From contig CANLBN010000007.1 in assembly GCA_947488935.1 (NCBI GenBank), positions 62,001-126,000 on the forward strand: a stretch of DNA of 64,000 nucleotides, written 5' to 3'. Under the pieces are notes generated by a model. It did no database searches and was not told the origin of the DNA. It was given only the letters and a program-made list of their open reading frames with translations. This DNA is from an uncultured Pseudomonadales bacterium. Its GTDB lineage: Bacteria; Pseudomonadota; Gammaproteobacteria; Pseudomonadales; Cellvibrionaceae. Below, one piece after another: positions 35,923 to 46,043 of this stretch. Position 1 is the stretch's first letter. Each line of letters opens with the position of its first letter. The translations under genes and the position numbers were made by a program.

Positions 35923-36378
35923 CTATTTTTTCCAAGCTTTAGACGCTGCTTCGTCACTGCTTTTGGCTTCTACCCAATACTCAGTGTCTTTTGTTAATGC
36001 CTTTTTCCAAAAGGGGGCATCGGTTTTTAAAAAGTCCATAATAAACTCACAGGCATGGAAAGCCGCTTTACGGTGGGCACTGTTGATACCCACAAAAACG
36101 ATCTGTTCACCAAGGCCCATAGTACCTATGCGATGGACTATGCGAGTGCTAATAATTGGCCAGCGCTCAAAGGCTTGTTGGCAAATGTTCTCTAGAGTTT
36201 TCTCAGTCATTCCAGCAAAGTGCTCTAAAAATAGGCCTTCTCCATTACTGTCATCAAATTCACGGACTAAGCCGCAAAAGGTCACTATGGCACCAATGCG
36301 TGGTGCATCGTTACAGAGGTTTTGGTACTCATCGCTGTGAGAGAAATCGTCGGTTTGAATAGAGATGGATATATTCAT
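35923..36378 (-). CDS. moaE: Molybdopterin synthase catalytic subunit
   Basis: MoaE, with MoaD, adds dithiolene sulfur to precursor Z to make molybdopterin. The 151-residue product has GAIVTFCGLVREF, LEHFAGMTEKTLENI, IVHRIGTMGLGEQIVFVGINSAHRKAAFHACEFIMDF (seen as adjacent segments) and FWKKALTKD, with the conserved lysine. Length is normal. It follows moaD after 18 bases as the third gene of moaC-moaD-moaE. Confidence 0.95.
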   Translation of the reverse strand: MNISISIQTDDFSHSDEYQNLCNDAPRIGAIVTFCGLVREFDDSNGEGLFLEHFAGMTEKTLENICQQAFERWPIISTRIVHRIGTMGLGEQIVFVGINSAHRKAAFHACEFIMDFLKTDAPFWKKALTKDTEYWVEAKSSDEAASKAWKK

Positions 36379-36396
36379 AGCAAACTCTAGGATGCG

Positions 36397-36645
36397 TTAA
36401 CCGCCAGTCACGGGAGGGAAAAAAGCAATCTCGTCACCATTTTTAATGGCAGTATCGTCGTTGCCCATCTCTTGGTTGATGGCTATGAGTACAGTTGGCT
36501 TAGCGAGGCTATCCCAAGGTGTGCCTCTCTCGATTAATGTTGCGCGCACATCACTAGCCGTATTGAAGTTATCGCTCCAGTCTAGCGACTCACTATCACA
36601 GTTAAGCTGATCTCTGAGGCTTGCAAAAAAACGCAGTTGTAACAT
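36397..36645 (-). CDS. moaD: Molybdopterin synthase sulfur carrier
   Basis: MoaD carries sulfur as a C-terminal thiocarboxylate to MoaE. The product is a ubiquitin-fold protein of 82 residues ending FFPPVTGG, with the required Gly-Gly terminus. I take the ATG at 36645 (MLQLRFFASLRDQL). A longer frame to 36693 would overlap the end of moaC and lacks family sequence. It lies between moaC and moaE. Confidence 0.92.
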   Translation of the reverse strand: MLQLRFFASLRDQLNCDSESLDWSDNFNTASDVRATLIERGTPWDSLAKPTVLIAINQEMGNDDTAIKNGDEIAFFPPVTGG

Positions 36646-36677
36646 AGTATTTCTCGAGGTTTTATATGTGCTATGAA

Positions 36678-37154
36678 CTAGGTAGCTTGCCAATCACCGG
36701 ATTTACCACCTTGCTTTTCAAGCACACGAATACCATGAATACTCATGGTTTTATCAACGGCTTTACACATATCGTATATGGTCAGGGCGGCAATACTGGC
36801 TGCTGTTAGCGCCTCCATTTCGACACCTGTTTTCCCGGCCAGTTTACAGGTCGCACGAATACCCACACGATTGTGTTTAGGCTGTGGGATAAGGTCAATT
36901 GTGATTTTAGTCAGTGCTAATGGGTGGCATAAAGGGATGAGGTCAGAGCATTTTTTAGCCGCCTGAATGCCAGCAATACGTGCAGTTGCAAAGACATCGC
37001 CTTTAGCATGACCACCCTCAATGATTAATTGTAGTGTGGCGGGCAACATAGTGATGTAGCCCTCGGCAACCGCTTGGCGTGCAGTGACAGATTTGTCACT
37101 GATGTCGACCATATGGGCCTCTCCATTACTGTCGACGTGGCTTAATGTGCTCAT
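36678..37154 (-). CDS. moaC: Cyclic pyranopterin monophosphate synthase
   Basis: MoaC completes formation of cyclic pyranopterin monophosphate in molybdenum cofactor synthesis. The 158-residue product has [53 protein letters not shown] and KAVDKTMSI, all characteristic, including the conserved HP and the EA in GVEMEALTA. It is the first gene of moaC-moaD-moaE. dapE lies ten bases upstream on the same strand, so readthrough from the dap genes is likely. Confidence 0.96.
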   Translation of the reverse strand: MSTLSHVDSNGEAHMVDISDKSVTARQAVAEGYITMLPATLQLIIEGGHAKGDVFATARIAGIQAAKKCSDLIPLCHPLALTKITIDLIPQPKHNRVGIRATCKLAGKTGVEMEALTAASIAALTIYDMCKAVDKTMSIHGIRVLEKQGGKSGDWQAT

Positions 37155-37163
37155 AGCTTTCTC

Positions 37164-38351
37164 TTAATTAACCAGTAAGTTTTTTAATACTACGGTATAA
37201 ATGTCACTCAATGTGTTTAGGTCATCAACATTAACACACTCATCGACTTGGTGGATGGTGGCATTAATGGGTCCAAGCTCGAGTACTTGGCTACCTGTAG
37301 GTGCAATAAAGCGCCCATCCGATGTGCCACCTGCGGTCGACAGCTCAGTGTCGCGACCAGTGACTTCTTTAATAGCATCAACCGATGCACTGACTAATTT
37401 ACCTTCGGCTGTTAAAAAAGGTTGGCCACTCAGATGCCAATCGATCTCATAATCTTTTTCTTTGGTGAGCCCATATTTTGTAAAAATGGCCTCAGTTCTC
37501 TCTTGTAAAACGTCGGAGCTCAACTCTGTCGAGAATCTAAAATTAAAGATAACCTCTATCTCGCCAGGAATAACATTGGTAGCGCCAGTGCCACCGTTTA
37601 TATTTGAGATCTGAAAGCTGGTTGCTGGGAAAAAGTCGTTGCCATTGTCCCATTGCTCGTTGGATAACTCAGCCAATATCGGTGAAACTTTGTGGATGGG
37701 GTTATCGGCTAAATGTGGATAGGCGACATGACCTTGCTTGCCTTTAAGCACGAGCTTGGCACCTAATGAGCCACGGCGACCATTTTTAATGGTGTCTCCC
37801 ACTAATGTTGTGCTCGATGGTTCACCGACTAAACACCACTCCAAATGAGTATTACGCTCTTGTAGCCATTCGACTACTTTTACGGTGCCGTATTTGGCTG
37901 GCCCTTCTTCGTCGGCAGTGATTAAAAAGGCAATTTGGCCATTATGTTCTGGGTGTTTTTCTATAAAGGCCTCGCATGCCGTTACCATGGCTGCGAGGCT
38001 TCCTTTCATGTCAGCAGCCCCTCGACCATAGAGCATCGAATCTTTTATCTCAGGGGCAAAAGGCGCAACTTTCCAATCACTCTCGCGACCTGTAGGGACA
38101 ACATCGGTGTGACCGGCAAAGCAAAAAATAGGTGCGTCAGGGTTATTGTCAGCGCTACCATTACGAATAGCCCATAGATTATCGACGGCCTCACTACCTT
38201 TACCAAAGGTTAGGGTTTGGCAGCTAAAACCTATAGCCTCTAGGCGCGCTTGCATAAGAGGTTGGCAACCCGCATCTAGAGGTGTAACCGATGCCTTTGC
38301 TATTAGCTCAGCAGCTAGGCTAACCGTTGGCGAAAGATTAGTTGTTGGCAT
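37164..38351 (-). CDS. dapE: Succinyl-diaminopimelate desuccinylase
   Basis: DapE, a zinc enzyme, releases succinate to give LL-diaminopimelate for lysine and cell-wall synthesis. The 395-residue product has the M20 peptidase motifs [40 protein letters not shown] (catalytic EE), CLVGEPSST and [15 protein letters not shown] start at the ATG at 38351 (MPTTNLSP); an ATG at 38363 is four residues upstream. Both overlap the end of dapD, suggesting translational coupling. Confidence 0.95.
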   Translation of the reverse strand: MPTTNLSPTVSLAAELIAKASVTPLDAGCQPLMQARLEAIGFSCQTLTFGKGSEAVDNLWAIRNGSADNNPDAPIFCFAGHTDVVPTGRESDWKVAPFAPEIKDSMLYGRGAADMKGSLAAMVTACEAFIEKHPEHNGQIAFLITADEEGPAKYGTVKVVEWLQERNTHLEWCLVGEPSSTTLVGDTIKNGRRGSLGAKLVLKGKQGHVAYPHLADNPIHKVSPILAELSNEQWDNGNDFFPATSFQISNINGGTGATNVIPGEIEVIFNFRFSTELSSDVLQERTEAIFTKYGLTKEKDYEIDWHLSGQPFLTAEGKLVSASVDAIKEVTGRDTELSTAGGTSDGRFIAPTGSQVLELGPINATIHQVDECVNVDDLNTLSDIYTVVLKNLLVN

Positions 38352-39372
38352 GAAGTTCTTCATTTAATAGGATGGCTGTTTTATTGGTTTTGCATTCAAC
38401 GGTACCGGTTAGTGAATTACGTCTAAATAGTAAATCAGACTTACCGGCAAGGTCTCGTGCTTTAACCTCTTTAACAAGATTGTTGGTGTCGTCCAATACG
38501 TTGACTTTTGTGCCAGCAGTAATATAAAGACCAGATTCAACAGTGCAGCGATCACCTAATGGGATACCGATACCGGCATTGGCGCCAAGCAAGCACTCTT
38601 CACCAACCGAGATAATGATATTACCACCACCTGATAACGTGCCCATTGTTGAGCAACCACCACCAAGATCTGAGCCGTTACCAACAACGACACCCGCAGA
38701 GATACGACCTTCGATCATGCCAGTACCTAGAGTACCTGCATTAAAGTTAACAAAACCTTCGTGCATCACTGTTGTGCCTTCGCCAATATAGGCACCAAGG
38801 CGTACACGTGCTGTATGTGCGATACGTACGCCACTAGGTACAACGTAGTTGGTCATTTTAGGGAATTTATCGACGCATTCGACGGTTAGGTTGTCACCAT
38901 TTAAACGTGCGTTAAGCTGGTGCTCAGGGAGCTCTTCTAAATCGATAGCGCCTTTATTGGTCCATGCTACATTAGGTAGCACCCCAAAAATACCCGATAT
39001 ATCTGTCTCGTGTGGCTTAACTAAACGGTGTGATAGCAGTTGTAATTTAAGGTAGGCACCGGGTACGGATGTAGGTGCGGAGTTCTCTGCAAAAAAGCTC
39101 AATACAACGGGTTTTTTACTGCTTGTAAACTTCTCTGCAATCGTTGCTTGCTCGGTCTCACCTGCTGTACTTAGCTCATTGGCCAGTGTTTTTAATTGAG
39201 AGTGATCGAGACGGCAGTTAGTAGGGTCTTCTGCGGAGCTGATAATCGCTTGGATAGCGCCTAATAAAGCGGCAGAAGGTGCAATAATTGGTTGTGGGTA
39301 ATAAACTTCTAGCCATTCGTGTTTAGTGTTGTGTGTACCGACACCGAGGCCAAAACAGTATGCTTGTGACAT
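38338..39372 (-). CDS. dapD: Tetrahydrodipicolinate N-succinyltransferase, long form
   Basis: DapD succinylates tetrahydrodipicolinate in the lysine/diaminopimelate pathway. The 344-residue product is the long Pseudomonas-type DapD, not the 274-residue enteric form. Its left-handed beta-helix is visible as hexapeptide repeats (about 190-300; [40 protein letters not shown]). The N-terminal half is the family-specific domain. It is followed by an overlapping dapE. Confidence 0.94.
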   Translation of the reverse strand: MSQAYCFGLGVGTHNTKHEWLEVYYPQPIIAPSAALLGAIQAIISSAEDPTNCRLDHSQLKTLANELSTAGETEQATIAEKFTSSKKPVVLSFFAENSAPTSVPGAYLKLQLLSHRLVKPHETDISGIFGVLPNVAWTNKGAIDLEELPEHQLNARLNGDNLTVECVDKFPKMTNYVVPSGVRIAHTARVRLGAYIGEGTTVMHEGFVNFNAGTLGTGMIEGRISAGVVVGNGSDLGGGCSTMGTLSGGGNIIISVGEECLLGANAGIGIPLGDRCTVESGLYITAGTKVNVLDDTNNLVKEVKARDLAGKSDLLFRRNSLTGTVECKTNKTAILLNEELHANN

Positions 39373-39440
39373 AGTATATCCTTAATGCTGAATAAATTAT
39401 TGTATGAATTGGAGTATGCTATCTGATGATTTAGATAGTG

Positions 39441-39788
39441 TTATTTCAATAGTAAATTTTGATAAATATCTGCCTTAAAACCCACCATAGTTTGGTTGTT
39501 GAACTCTATTAATGGCCGTTTAATCAAGGTAGGTGCTGCTAAAATTGCCTGTATGGCAGTTTGTGCATTCATGGCATCTTTAGTGTTTGAGTCAAGCTCC
39601 TTCCAGGTAGTACTGCGCTTGTTAATTAGCGTCTCCCAGCCTAGTGTATCAATCCAATTGCCGATTTGATTTTCGGTTATACCGTCGCTACGGAAATCAT
39701 GAAATTGATAGTCAATTTGGTTTTTCTCAAGCCATTTGCGTGCTTTTTTAACGCTGTCGCAGTTTTTGATGCCGTATAAAGTTGTCAT
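39441..39788 (-). CDS. ArsC/Spx-like thioredoxin-fold protein
   Basis: The 115-residue protein has the ArsC-family layout: MTTLYGIKNCDSVKKARKWLEKN with a single Cys (residue 10) in the CxxC position, DFRSDGIT, WETLINKRSTTWK and LIKRPLIEF with the conserved arginine. Only one Cys is in the active-site motif, as in the YffB/Spx branch. In Pseudomonas-type genomes it is encoded beside dapD, as here. Substrate unknown; not evidence of arsenic resistance by itself. Confidence 0.88.
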   Translation of the reverse strand: MTTLYGIKNCDSVKKARKWLEKNQIDYQFHDFRSDGITENQIGNWIDTLGWETLINKRSTTWKELDSNTKDAMNAQTAIQAILAAPTLIKRPLIEFNNQTMVGFKADIYQNLLLK

Positions 39789-39927
39789 GTTAAAGCGTAT
39801 TTTTAAAAGTTGATTTTAGCGCTAGTGCATAGGCCAGCACCCTAAAAATGGGCGGGTATTGTAACAGAATTTTGAATAAATAAGATGGGTTAAACGTATC
39901 GAGCCGATAGGAATTTATAGGTAGACC

Positions 39928-40518
39928 TTATACGGAGTTGAGTAAGTGGCCCATTTTTTGTTTTTTGATTTTTAAATAGTCTTGATTACCCTGATGGGGT
40001 TCTATCTCGACGGCAATTCGCTCGGCTATTTGAATACCATTTTCTTGTAATGAGGCAATTTTTTTAGGATTGTTGGTCAGTACATTAATCTGTGAGATGT
40101 CTAAATCTTTGAGTATTTTTGCCGCAACATTAAAGTCACGTGCATCTTGGTGGAAACCGAGTTTTTCATTAGCATCAAAGGTGTCATAGCCCTCGTCTTG
40201 TAGGTTGTAAGCCTTTAGCTTATTAACAAGACCAATGCCTCGGCCTTCTTGGCGGAGGTAGACAATTAAGCCACCGTGCTTGGCGATATAAGCCATTGCA
40301 AAATTCAATTGCCCCCCGCAATCACAGCGGTGAGATGAGAAAACATCGCCAGTCATACACTCGGAGTGTACACGCACATTGAGTACTGCCGACTTATGCT
40401 GCTCTTCGCCGTTAGCGATTAAGACGATATGGGGGAAGTCGATAAACTCGCTATCATAGGCAAGCATATCAAAGTCGCCGAAGTCAGTCGGTAGTGTTGT
40501 TTTTACAAGTTGTTTCAT
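39928..40518 (-). CDS. ribA: GTP cyclohydrolase II
   Basis: RibA opens GTP to start riboflavin synthesis, releasing formate and pyrophosphate. The 196-residue product has the zinc-binding Cys motif ECMTGDVFSSHRCDCGGQL, the GTP-site YLRQEGRGIGL and NLQDEGYDTFDAN, and LTNNPKKIASL. Length is normal for the stand-alone enzyme (not fused with RibB). It is located between the ArsC-like gene and nth, an unusual position in the dap-glnD cluster. Confidence 0.95.
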   Translation of the reverse strand: MKQLVKTTLPTDFGDFDMLAYDSEFIDFPHIVLIANGEEQHKSAVLNVRVHSECMTGDVFSSHRCDCGGQLNFAMAYIAKHGGLIVYLRQEGRGIGLVNKLKAYNLQDEGYDTFDANEKLGFHQDARDFNVAAKILKDLDISQINVLTNNPKKIASLQENGIQIAERIAVEIEPHQGNQDYLKIKKQKMGHLLNSV

Positions 40519-40690
40519 TTATGGCTTTTGGCGGTGACTTTTGATGGTAAATGATGATTATCTGATGTTTACCGTTTGAATGGCTAGTTTGCATAGTCTT
40601 CAAAAGGTTGCTGATCATAAGTCATCGATGCTTAAAAAACAAATTGCAATCGCCTTTGCAGCGTCCCTTTTGACCTGTTTTATAAAGGAG

Positions 40691-41344
40691 CTATGGCTTT
40701 TTAACTTTTTTAGGTTTTTTGCGGTTGGGGTAGCAAGTCGTACAAATAGGGCAAATAGTGCCATCACACCCTCTGGCCGTACAGTATTCACGACCATAAA
40801 AAATAATTTGTAAGTGTAGCTTATTCCAGCTCTCGATAGGGAAGAGCCGCTTTAGGTCTTTTTCGGTTTGTACAACATTTTTACCATTGGTAAGTCCCCA
40901 ACGCTGAGCTAAGCGATGTATATGGGTATCTACGGCAAAGGCGGGCACATCGAAGGCCTGAGACATGACAACACTGGCCGTTTTGTGGCCAACACCGGGT
41001 AATTCTTCGAGTAGCGCCATATCTTTAGGTACAGCTCCGTCGTATTTATCGACCAGAATATTGGATAGCTCTGATATTGCTTTTGATTTTCGTGGTGATA
41101 ATCCGCAGGGGCGAATAATGGCTTTTATATCCTCTACTGCTACTTTTGCCATATCAAAAGGGTTGTCGGCGAGTTGCCAAAGCGCCGGTGTGACTTGGTT
41201 GACGCGCTCATCGGTGCATTGTGCTGAAAGCAACACAGCTACTAATAAAGTATAAGGGTCTTTATGGTCGAGAGGTACGGGGACTTCGGGATAGAGTGCT
41301 TCTAGTTCATCGAAAATATAATCAACGCGTTCTTTTTTTAGCAT
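40691..41344 (-). CDS. nth: Endonuclease III (DNA glycosylase/AP lyase)
   Basis: Nth removes oxidised pyrimidines. The 217-residue product has the helix-hairpin-helix LEELPGVGHKTASVV with the catalytic Lys, the catalytic Asp in AVDTHIHRLAQRWGL, and VLLSAQCTDERVN. The C-terminal cysteines read C-x4-C-x4-C-x2-C-x2-C rather than the classical C-x6-C-x2-C-x5-C that holds the 4Fe-4S cluster. The cluster may bind differently here. The gene ends in a basic tail (KKPKKVKKP). It begins two bases after dapC, so the genes are an operon. Confidence 0.92.
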   Translation of the reverse strand: MLKKERVDYIFDELEALYPEVPVPLDHKDPYTLLVAVLLSAQCTDERVNQVTPALWQLADNPFDMAKVAVEDIKAIIRPCGLSPRKSKAISELSNILVDKYDGAVPKDMALLEELPGVGHKTASVVMSQAFDVPAFAVDTHIHRLAQRWGLTNGKNVVQTEKDLKRLFPIESWNKLHLQIIFYGREYCTARGCDGTICPICTTCYPNRKKPKKVKKP

Positions 41345-41346
41345 GA

Positions 41347-42543
41347 CTACAATGTGCTCACAAAGGATTTAATACGGTGTGCGGCTGTTTCGCATTCTTC
41401 TATTGAAGCGACTAATGCCATGCGTACATGGTTTTTACCTGGATTAATACCGTTAATTTCACGGCTCAGGTAACTACCGGGTAATACGGTAATATGTTGC
41501 TGCTCAAATAGCTGCTTGCTAAAGGATTCGTCATCTATGGGTGTTTTTGCCCAAAAATTGAAACCTGACTGTGGTTTGATCAATGGCCATGTATCTTTGA
41601 GGATATCCTCCACGAGAGCAAACTTGTCACGGTATAGCTGACGGTTTTGAGTAACGTGCTCCTCATCTTGCCAAGCGCTAATACTCGCTAATTGGGTTGG
41701 CAATGGCATGGCGCAACCGTGATAGGTGCGATAATTAAAAAAGGCATCAATAATGTTTGCATCACCAGCCACAAAGCCTGAGCGTAACCCAGGCAGGTTA
41801 GAGCGTTTGGATAGGCTATGAAACACCATGCAGCGCGAATAGTCATCACGCCCCAGTTCTGCGCATACCTCTAGTAGGCCAACGGGTTTATTGTACTCTT
41901 CCATATAAATCTCGGAATAGCATTCATCGCTTGCGATAATAAAGTCATATTGATCGGCCAAGCTGATCAATTTTTTATAGTCCTCTCTCGATACAATCGC
42001 TCCTGTTGGATTGTTGGGAGAACAAACATAAATTAATTGGCAGCGTTGCCATTGTTGCTCTGTAATAGCATCCAAATCGAGCTGGTAGCTGTTCTCGGGT
42101 ACGCAGTTTAAGTAGAGTGGCTCAGCACCTGCAAGTGATGCTGCACCTTCGTAAATTTGATAAAACGGATTTGGCATTAGCACGAGAGGGTTTTTATTGC
42201 GATCAACTATAGTCTGTGCAAAAGCAAATAGTGCTTCGCGTGTACCGTTAACCGGTAATATATGGTTTTCGGCGCTCAGGGTGCCTGATGTAAGCGAAAA
42301 GCGCGTGCTTGCCCAATCGCTAATTGCTTGGCGCAATTCGACAGTCCCCTTAGTGGAGGGGTATTGGCGAAATTTTTGTAATTGATCACTAAATACCTGT
42401 AGTGCAAATGCAGGTGGCTCGTGTTTAGGTTCACCAATAGACCATGCGATATGAGGTAGCGATTTGTCTGGCGTAGTATCTGCCATTAAGGTGCGCAGTT
42501 TTTCAAAGGGGTAGGGCTGTAGTTTTTGCAAATCAGGATTCAT
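41347..42543 (-). CDS. dapC: Succinyldiaminopimelate aminotransferase
   Basis: DapC transfers an amino group to N-succinyl-2-amino-6-ketopimelate in the diaminopimelate pathway. The 398-residue class I PLP enzyme has the PLP-lysine region SLSKRSNLPGLRSGF, ICSPNNPTGAI-like YVCSPNNPTGAI, and the C-terminal arginine in HVRMALV. The assignment over other class I aminotransferases rests on the neighbours glnD, dapD and dapE and on the N-terminus (MNPDLQKLQPYPFEKLR). It follows glnD after 25 bases. Confidence 0.93.
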   Translation of the reverse strand: MNPDLQKLQPYPFEKLRTLMADTTPDKSLPHIAWSIGEPKHEPPAFALQVFSDQLQKFRQYPSTKGTVELRQAISDWASTRFSLTSGTLSAENHILPVNGTREALFAFAQTIVDRNKNPLVLMPNPFYQIYEGAASLAGAEPLYLNCVPENSYQLDLDAITEQQWQRCQLIYVCSPNNPTGAIVSREDYKKLISLADQYDFIIASDECYSEIYMEEYNKPVGLLEVCAELGRDDYSRCMVFHSLSKRSNLPGLRSGFVAGDANIIDAFFNYRTYHGCAMPLPTQLASISAWQDEEHVTQNRQLYRDKFALVEDILKDTWPLIKPQSGFNFWAKTPIDDESFSKQLFEQQHITVLPGSYLSREINGINPGKNHVRMALVASIEECETAAHRIKSFVSTL

Positions 42544-42568
42544 GATCGATTATGTTCTGAGTCAGTCG

Positions 42569-45277
42569 TTAAATGGCTGAATTAGCATTCAGTTTTTGTT
42601 GGATAGTCGCTTGTAAGCTTTCGCAAAGTTTAGGGTCGCTAATGCGGTTGCCTTCAAGATCGGTAATAAAGAATATATCTTCTACGCGCTCTCCTAGCGT
42701 GGTGATTTTTGCGGCGACTAATTCTATATTAGCCTCAGCAAATATACGTGCAAGTAGCGCCAAAAATCCAGGCCGGTCGGGGCTGAACACTTCAAGAATT
42801 GTATGTTCGTGAGAGAGATCATTGCTGATGCTTGTGCGTGTAGGGTTGTTAAAGTACTTGAGTTGTCTTGGCGTTCTGCGCTTAATGATATCACCGTAGT
42901 TATCAATTAATTTGAGTTCCTCTGTAATGGCAGAGATAACCCGTTGAATTTTTTTAGGGTTGTTATCAATAGGGCAATTATTTTCATCGAGAACATAAAA
43001 GGTATCCATCGCAAAACCCGATGCAGTGCCATAAATACGCGCATCTAGAATGTTTAATTGTAATTGGTCTAGTGCATTAGTTACCGCTACAAAAATATTA
43101 TGACTGAGTGGTGCCCGTATAAAAATTTGTGTGACTTTATGGGTGCCGGCTGTTGTATTGTCATCGACCAATACTAATGGTTTGGTTGCATCTTTTTGCG
43201 TTAGGATAGCCTTTGTATGCCAAACAATATCTTTTGGGTTTTCACGTAAAAAATAATCATCGCCAGTGGTTTGCCATAACTCCAGAATAGCTGTTTCGTC
43301 TAATGTGGTTGTTTGCTTAAGTATGTCTATGGCTGTGGCGCGTGTCTCGGCAATGCAATCTTCTTTATCAATAGTATTTTCTAGCCCCCGGTTTAGTGCA
43401 CGCTTTGTTTCATTGTAGAGTTGCGAGAGTAAACTGGCACGCCAGTTGTTCCATATGTCTGGGTTTGTGGCGTTCATGTCTGCGACGGTAAGTACATAGA
43501 GATGATCTAGATGCCTTTGGTCGCCTACCATTTTTGCAAATTCGTGAATAACTTCTGGGTCCGATAGGTCTTTCTTTTGAGAGGTCGATGACATTGTTAA
43601 ATGCTTTTCGACAAGCCAGCTAATGAGATGAGTTTGCCTTGTCGATAAACCATGGCGCTCGCAAAAATTGATGACTTCCTCGGCACCTAAAATAGAGTGG
43701 TCTCCGCCTCGACCTTTTGCGATGTCGTGATATAAACCTGTGATGTAAAGTAGTTGTGGCTCGGCTAGGCTGTGCATAATTCGATGCATGGCCGGAAATG
43801 TCTCTTTTGCCGATGGGCGCAAAAAGCGACGCATAAATTCAACAAGGTTTAGTGTATGGTCATCAACCGTATAAATATGAAAAAGGTCATGCTGCATTTG
43901 ACCGATAATCAAATCAAACTCGGGTAGGTAGCGACCCAAAAGGCCATAGCGCTTCATTCTTCGCAATTGTGTGACGAGTTTGTGGGGTGACTTCAATAGC
44001 TCTAAAAATAATTGTTTATTTTGCTTATTTTCTCGAAATGGTTGATTAATTAGGTTGCGGCTCTCTCGAATAAGACGAATAGTCGATGCTCTGATGCCAC
44101 TAATGTTCTCGTCTTTGCCGACTAAAACAAAAATCTCTAATAGCGCCGAAGGTGTCTCTTCGAACACTTTGTTGTGGGTAACCTCAATAAAGTTACCTCT
44201 TAGCTGAAAGCGTTCGTTGAGAGAGGTGATTGTATTAGATTTGTCTTTATTGATAATGGCTTCGTCTAAAAACTGTAAAAGCACATCATTAAGTTCACGC
44301 AGCGAAAGCACGACACGATAATATTTATGCATGAACTGCTCAATAGCGAGCTTATTGTCTTGGTCTTCGTAGCCAAATAGTGCGGCCAGCTCTCGCTGGT
44401 ATTCAAATAATAGGCGTTCTTCGGCGCGATTGGCGACCATATGCAAGCCGTAGCGGACTTTCCATAAATACTCTTCGCCAGTGATTAGCGTTGCGTATTC
44501 TTCGTCGGTAAAAAAGCCTTTTCCTTCCAGCGCTGCGAGTGTTGATACATTGAAATAATGCTTGGCGACCCATTGAATATTTTGAATGTCGCGAAGACCG
44601 CCGGGTGCATTTTTTACATTGGGCTCTAAATTGTATTCGGTATCATTGTATTTTTCGTGACGCTCTTCTTGCTCGCTAAACTTAGCTAAAAAGAAGGCTT
44701 TGTTCGACCAGATTTTACCGGGCTCAGTTGCCGATTTTAAGTGAGTGAATAATTCTTTTGGCCCTTGTAATACCCTTGATTCTAATATGCTCGTAGCAAC
44801 GGTAATATCTTCGCGTACCATGTCTATACATTGCTCAATAGTGCGTACGCTATGGCCAATATTTAAGCCGATATCCCAAAGTAATGTTAAAAACTCTTGA
44901 CCACTTTCGTAGTCTTTATTGTTAGGCTCGTTACTGAGTAGTAATAATAAGTCGATATCAGATTTTGGGTGCAATTCGCCGCGCCCATAGCCACCAATAG
45001 CAATTAGACTGACATCGTCACTCCAGCTAAATTGATGCCAAGCATAGTGGAGTATGCAGTCGATGATATGTGCTCTTTCATAAATCAGGCCACGGGCAGA
45101 TTCGCCTTCTTTAAAACGTAAATTATATTGATGGTTTAATGCCTCTAAAGCATGTTTAAAAACACCAATGACATTTTTTTTATTGGCAATATCTTGTTGA
45201 AACTGAATTTGGTTAAAGCAAATAGGTACAGGTAGTTCTTCAATTAGCGGGACTAACGCATTCGCGGATTTAGGCAA
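42569..45277 (-). CDS. glnD: PII uridylyltransferase/uridylyl-removing enzyme
   Basis: GlnD senses glutamine and adds or removes UMP on PII, thereby setting nitrogen regulation. The 902-residue product has the nucleotidyltransferase motif GGYGRGELHPKSDIDLLLL (near residue 93), a GlnD linker region, an HD domain with LYHDIAKGRGGDHS (about 515-530) and two C-terminal ACT domains (about 705-790, 815-895; EVFSPDRPGFLALLARIF). Domains are complete. It overlaps the map stop by eight bases, implying coupled translation. Confidence 0.96.
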   Translation of the reverse strand: MPKSANALVPLIEELPVPICFNQIQFQQDIANKKNVIGVFKHALEALNHQYNLRFKEGESARGLIYERAHIIDCILHYAWHQFSWSDDVSLIAIGGYGRGELHPKSDIDLLLLLSNEPNNKDYESGQEFLTLLWDIGLNIGHSVRTIEQCIDMVREDITVATSILESRVLQGPKELFTHLKSATEPGKIWSNKAFFLAKFSEQEERHEKYNDTEYNLEPNVKNAPGGLRDIQNIQWVAKHYFNVSTLAALEGKGFFTDEEYATLITGEEYLWKVRYGLHMVANRAEERLLFEYQRELAALFGYEDQDNKLAIEQFMHKYYRVVLSLRELNDVLLQFLDEAIINKDKSNTITSLNERFQLRGNFIEVTHNKVFEETPSALLEIFVLVGKDENISGIRASTIRLIRESRNLINQPFRENKQNKQLFLELLKSPHKLVTQLRRMKRYGLLGRYLPEFDLIIGQMQHDLFHIYTVDDHTLNLVEFMRRFLRPSAKETFPAMHRIMHSLAEPQLLYITGLYHDIAKGRGGDHSILGAEEVINFCERHGLSTRQTHLISWLVEKHLTMSSTSQKKDLSDPEVIHEFAKMVGDQRHLDHLYVLTVADMNATNPDIWNNWRASLLSQLYNETKRALNRGLENTIDKEDCIAETRATAIDILKQTTTLDETAILELWQTTGDDYFLRENPKDIVWHTKAILTQKDATKPLVLVDDNTTAGTHKVTQIFIRAPLSHNIFVAVTNALDQLQLNILDARIYGTASGFAMDTFYVLDENNCPIDNNPKKIQRVISAITEELKLIDNYGDIIKRRTPRQLKYFNNPTRTSISNDLSHEHTILEVFSPDRPGFLALLARIFAEANIELVAAKITTLGERVEDIFFITDLEGNRISDPKLCESLQATIQQKLNANSAI

Positions 45278-46043
45278 AGTTTTCTTCCTTGCGTGCGGTT
45301 AGTACTTCTACGCCAGTCTTAGTCACCAATAAGGTATGTTCCCATTGAGCCGATAAACGACCGTCTTTTGTTTCTACTGTCCAGCCATCACTTTTTAATT
45401 TGGTATGTGGTTTGCCGGCATTAATCATGGGCTCAATGGTGAAACACATGCCCTCTTGTAAGGCCATACCAGTACCTGGTTTGCCATGATGGAGAATTTG
45501 AGGGTCTTCATGAAACGTATGGCCAATACCGTGGCCGCAGTATTCGCGGACAACGGAGTAGTAATTTGCCTCGGCGTGTTTTTGTATAACGTGACCAATA
45601 TCACCTAGGCGAGTCCCAGGTTTAACTAGCTCCATACCTTTATAAAGGCATTCTTGGGTTATTTCGACTAAACGTTTGGAGTGACTGCTGGCCTCACCGA
45701 CAAAGTACATTTTGCTGGTATCGCCGTGGTAGCCTTCATAAATCACGGTAACGTCAATGTTGATGATATCGCCGTTTTTGAGTATTTTTTTGGGGGAGGG
45801 GATACCGTGGCAAATCACATGATTAACCGATGTGCACACAGATTTAGGGAAGCCCCTATAGCCTAGGCAAGCCGGAATTGCCTTTTGAACGTCGACGATA
45901 TGGTCGTGACAGATCTTGTCGAGCTCTTCGGTGCTTACGCCTGGTTTGACGAATTCACCGATCATTTCAAGAACTTCTGCGGCCATTCTTCCGGCTACGC
46001 GCATTTTTTCTATTTCTTCTGGTGTTTTAATGGATACGGTCAT
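45270..46043 (-). CDS. map: Methionine aminopeptidase type I
   Basis: Map removes the initiator methionine. The 257-residue product has the metal ligands in the expected order: NIDVTVIYEGYHGDTSKMYFVG (two Asp), YCGHGIGHTFHEDP (His), CFTIEPMIN (Glu) and QWEHTLLVT (Glu). It is the first gene of map-glnD-dapC-nth and is divergent from rpsB, the standard arrangement. Confidence 0.96.
   Translation of the reverse strand: MTVSIKTPEEIEKMRVAGRMAAEVLEMIGEFVKPGVSTEELDKICHDHIVDVQKAIPACLGYRGFPKSVCTSVNHVICHGIPSPKKILKNGDIINIDVTVIYEGYHGDTSKMYFVGEASSHSKRLVEITQECLYKGMELVKPGTRLGDIGHVIQKHAEANYYSVVREYCGHGIGHTFHEDPQILHHGKPGTGMALQEGMCFTIEPMINAGKPHTKLKSDGWTVETKDGRLSAQWEHTLLVTKTGVEVLTARKEENFA

Noticed and set aside
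35803..35997. 64-codon plus-strand frame starting ATG GTT ATG
   Set aside because: It overlaps the end of moaE on the opposite strand by about 75 bases, has no recognisable sequence, and looks like a shadow plus intergenic sequence.
39441..39788. ArsC-like protein as an arsenic resistance gene
   Set aside because: Single active-site Cys, dapD neighbourhood and no other ars genes point to the YffB/Spx branch instead.
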